Below, in pieces: positions 4,727 through 6,400 of a DNA stretch of 6,400 nt. The notes below the pieces were generated by a model that saw nothing but the letters and a program-made list of their open reading frames with translations, had not been told where the DNA came from and searched no databases. A program made the translations under genes and the position numbers. The DNA lies in NCBI GenBank assembly GCA_017853785.1, contig JAFMIX010000124.1:1-6400 (forward strand), read 5' to 3'. The stretch is from Verrucomicrobiales bacterium. Its GTDB lineage: Bacteria; Verrucomicrobiota; Verrucomicrobiia; Limisphaerales; JAFMIX01. The first letter of the stretch is position 1. Each line of letters opens with the position of its first letter.

Positions 4727-5301
4727 TTTGAATCCGGAGTTCGGAGTTCGGAGTTCGGAAGGGCCTGCGGTGCCGTTTCGTCCACCAAGCGCGTCGCGGA
4801 GGCGTAGAGTTCGCGGAGTTCCGGTTCGCCCGGCTCATATTTGGCGAACTTCACCAGGTCGCAGCCTTCCAGAAACCGGCCGAGGCTTTCCTTCTGCGGT
4901 TGCACCAGCAGTTCCGTGGCGCTCAATTCGCGCAAAAACTCCTCCGTGGTCCGTTCCGGTGCGTGGAAGTTGAATCGCTCCTCCAAATAAGCCCGCGCCG
5001 CGTCCGAGACCGCGATGACGAAGGGCTTCGGCTGTTTGATCAGCGGCAGGGCTTCACGCAAACGCTGCCGCGCCCGCACGTGCGCCGGCACAAACGGGAT
5101 GATGGCCGCCTGCGCCTTGCGTTTTTTGAGCCAGCGCATGAAAAGCCAGATGAGCAACGCCGCCGTGGCCAGTGCTGCCAGCACCCAGAGCCATTCGGAG
5201 CCGCTGGGAATCTCCACCGGCGGCTTGAGGTCGCGGATGTCCACGCGCGGCGATACTGCGGGGACTGACGCAGGGACTTGATTGGAAACGATGAGCGCCA
5301 T
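4723..5301 (-). CDS. DUF4381-like membrane-anchored protein
   Basis: A 192-residue protein of the small membrane-anchored type often found between the DUF58 and batA genes in MoxR operons. Residues 1-36 include DIRDLKPPVEIP, one membrane segment covers about 37-56, a basic stretch follows (RWLKKRK), and residues 70-178 are a soluble helical domain with RARQRLREAL, AARAYLEERF and RTTEEFLREL. The start is ATG 5301, one base after the DUF58 stop (TGACATG) and 5 nt behind GAGG. A frame open upstream to 5460 is an overlap with the DUF58 gene and is rejected. The stop overlaps the batA ATG (ATGA). The C-terminal residues 183-192 come from the GGAGTTC heptamer array and look like a late addition. 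Biochemical function is unknown; partnership with BatA and BatB is inferred from position. The DUF4381 label is from memory of motifs. Confidence 0.8.
   Translation of the reverse strand: MALIVSNQVPASVPAVSPRVDIRDLKPPVEIPSGSEWLWVLAALATAALLIWLFMRWLKKRKAQAAIIPFVPAHVRARQRLREALPLIKQPKPFVIAVSDAARAYLEERFNFHAPERTTEEFLRELSATELLVQPQKESLGRFLEGCDLVKFAKYEPGEPELRELYASATRLVDETAPQALPNSELRTPDSK
4736..4756 (+). repeat. Three tandem GGAGTTC heptamers
   Basis: GGAGTTC occurs three times in a row (4736-4742, 4743-4749, 4750-4756). It lies inside the last codons of the DUF4381-like gene and encodes most of its tail NSELRTPDSK. The unit differs from the ATTGCCG and TTCTTC families in this window but has the same 7-bp period. 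Confidence 0.85.
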
Positions 5302-5302
5302 G

Positions 5303-6211
5303 TCAGCCTCGCAACCTCCGCTTCTCGCGCGTCTCGAAAAATTTCCCCAGCGCTGCGCCGTAAGGCACGTCGGTGCGGAGCTGGATGGAATCAATGCCCG
5401 ATGAACGGAACTGCCGCGCCAGGTCGGCGTGGTTCCGCTGCTGAAGCACCGCGAACGCATCGCGGCCGGCGGCGTTGCCGGTGTTCAACTCCACCACCTC
5501 GCCCGTCTCGGCATCTTCCAGCACGAGCCGGCCGAGCGCGGGCAATTCCAGCTCGTAACGGTCCGTGATCTGCACCGCCACGACGTCATGGCGGCGGTTG
5601 GCCATGCGCAACGCCGTCTGCATCGGCTTGGGCAGCACGCCCGCGCCCTCCGGCGTCAGGAAATCCGAAATCACGACCGCGATGGCGCGGTGCGCCGTGA
5701 CGCGCGCCATGAATTCGAGCGCTTCCACCATGTCCGTGCCGCGCCGCTTCGGTTCAAAAAACAAAACTTCCCGGATGACGCGCAGCACATGGCCACGCCC
5801 CTTGCGCGGCGGGATGAATTTTTCCACCGCGTCGCTGTAGAGGATGAGGCCGACCTTGTCGTTATTGCGGATGGCGGAGAAGGCGAGCACGGAGGCGATC
5901 TCGGCGGCGAGCTCGCGCTTGGATTGACCGCGCGAGCCGAACAGGCCCGAGCCGCTGACATCCACGACGAGCATGAGCGTGAGTTCGCGTTCCTCGACGA
6001 ATTTCTTGATGAACGGATGGTTCATCCGCGCGGTGACGTTCCAGTCGATGGCGCGCACGTCGTCGCCGGGCTGGTATTCGCGCACCTCGTCGAAGTTCAT
6101 GCCCTGGCCCTTGAAGACGGAATGATACGCGCCCGCGAGCGATTCGGTCACGATGCGGTTCGTGCGAATCTCGATCTGCCGGATTTTTTTGAGAATCTCG
6201 CGGGGAATCAT
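5303..6211 (-). CDS. DUF58 domain protein (VWA-like)
   Basis: A 302-residue soluble protein of the DUF58 family, which accompanies MoxR ATPases. The family signature is clear: GMNFDEVREYQPGDDVRAID (residues 37-56), followed by WNVTAR and FVEERE. A VWA-like fold follows with Asp84-Ser86-Ser88 (DVSGS), Thr159 in RRGTDMVEAL, and Asp183 in ISDFLTPEG, so the metal site looks usable. No membrane segment is evident, so it probably acts in the cytoplasm, with MoxR acting on the complex. The ATG at 6211 gives the usual N-terminus (IPREILKKIRQIEIRTNR); the bases before it are C-rich with no Shine-Dalgarno. A 109-bp gap holding inverted heptamer repeats separates it from moxR, the widest gap in the operon apart from the batA/batB insertion. 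Downstream, the next gene begins one base after its stop. Confidence 0.95.
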   Translation of the reverse strand: MIPREILKKIRQIEIRTNRIVTESLAGAYHSVFKGQGMNFDEVREYQPGDDVRAIDWNVTARMNHPFIKKFVEERELTLMLVVDVSGSGLFGSRGQSKRELAAEIASVLAFSAIRNNDKVGLILYSDAVEKFIPPRKGRGHVLRVIREVLFFEPKRRGTDMVEALEFMARVTAHRAIAVVISDFLTPEGAGVLPKPMQTALRMANRRHDVVAVQITDRYELELPALGRLVLEDAETGEVVELNTGNAAGRDAFAVLQQRNHADLARQFRSSGIDSIQLRTDVPYGAALGKFFETREKRRLRG

Positions 6212-6222
6212 GGGGAAATGAT

Positions 6223-6250
6223 GAAGGAAGAATGCAGAATGAAGAATTCC
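6223..6250 (+). repeat. Heptamer array, moxR/DUF58 gap, left arm
   Basis: Four 7-bp units run GAAGGAA, GAATGCA, GAATGAA, GAATTCC. Bases 6223-6239 match the reverse complement of 6288-6304 at 16 of 17 positions, so the two arrays could pair in the leader of the DUF58 message. Confidence 0.7.
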
Positions 6251-6287
6251 GCTTTCGCGTCAGGAAAAATTCGGCTCGCAATATAGT

Positions 6288-6315
6288 TTCTTCATTCTTC
6301 CTTCTTAATTCTTCA
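6288..6315 (-). repeat. Heptamer array, moxR/DUF58 gap, right arm
   Basis: Four 7-bp units run TTCTTCA, TTCTTCC, TTCTTAA, TTCTTCA on the plus strand, starting 6 bases beyond the moxR stop. It is inverted relative to 6223-6250, with 37 bases between. The arrangement copies, in small, the inverted arrays that flank the four-helix-bundle gene. Confidence 0.75.
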
Positions 6316-6320
6316 TTTGC

Positions 6321-6400
6321 TCACGGCACGGGAAGTTCATCAAAGATTTTCTGGATGACCGTTTCGCTGGTTTTTTCCTCGGCCTCGGCTTCGTAGGTGA
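6321..6400 (-). CDS. moxR: MoxR-family AAA+ ATPase, C-terminal end (partial)
   Basis: Only the last 25 codons and the TGA stop (6323-6321) lie in the window; the gene continues past the right edge. The visible peptide is TYEAEAEEKTSETVIQKI, then FDELPVP. An acidic 'YEAEAEE' segment followed by an amphipathic helix and a short Pro-rich end is what I expect at the C-terminus of MoxR ATPases in this operon type. No ATPase motif is visible, so identification leans on the DUF58, batA and batB genes downstream. MoxR proteins are AAA+ ATPases thought to remodel or activate VWA-domain partners, which fits the three VWA-type proteins encoded here. It would be the first visible gene of the operon; its promoter is outside the window. 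Confidence 0.7.
   Translation of the reverse strand, partial: TYEAEAEEKTSETVIQKIFDELPVP

Noticed and set aside
5302..5460. Longer N-terminus for the DUF4381-like protein
   Set aside because: It overlaps the DUF58 gene, looks like an out-of-frame translation (Ser/Arg-rich), and ATG 5301 has a GAGG site and tight spacing to the DUF58 stop.
5429..6286. 285-codon open frame on the plus strand
   Set aside because: Antisense to the DUF58 gene, which has full family motifs; the His/Arg-rich composition is typical of a shadow frame.

Overview
The window most likely comes from a GC-rich Verrucomicrobiota genome, probably near the Pedosphaera/Limisphaera group. This rests on the order of the minus-strand operon (MoxR, DUF58, a DUF4381-like protein, BatA, BatB, TPR proteins), the weak or absent Shine-Dalgarno sites, and the short tandem repeats between genes. 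No rRNA, tRNA or marker gene is present to confirm the taxonomy.

Layout, left to right. Positions 1-258 hold no intact gene. They contain a G-rich tract, degenerate 7-bp repeats and a 65-bp decayed copy of part of the TPR domain encoded at 1779-1843. On the plus strand, 259-944 is a type II toxin-antitoxin pair: a Phd/YefM-like antitoxin and a PIN-domain toxin, overlapping by 4 nt. Behind it, 945-1070 is a short convergent gap carrying one REP-like palindrome. From 1071 to the right edge runs a minus-strand Bat-type operon. In transcription order it has the moxR 3' end (enters from the right edge), a DUF58 protein, a small membrane-anchored DUF4381-like protein, batA, batB fused in frame to a TPR domain, and a small secreted Gln-rich protein. 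Two VWA membrane proteins with intact MIDAS motifs, a VWA-like DUF58 protein, a MoxR AAA+ ATPase and periplasmic TPR parts form the usual MoxR/Bat envelope machinery. It has been linked to aerotolerance and envelope stress in other bacteria, but its biochemical role is not settled. No batD follows the last gene here.

The most striking feature is how often repeats sit at the operon's gene junctions. An oppositely oriented four-helix-bundle (S23/IVP-family) gene, flanked by inverted arrays of a 7-bp unit, lies exactly between batA and batB. An 8-bp direct repeat brackets it and contains the batB start codon. Removing the cassette restores an ATGA stop/start overlap behind a good Shine-Dalgarno, so this reads as a real insertion with target duplication. 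The strand antisense to the inserted gene is open for 151 codons, from the duplicated start codon to a TGA that again overlaps the batB ATG, so translational coupling may have survived the insertion. A second, REP-like inverted pair lies in frame at the batB/TPR junction and may have created that fusion. Other 7-bp arrays lie between moxR and the DUF58 gene and at the end of the DUF4381-like gene.
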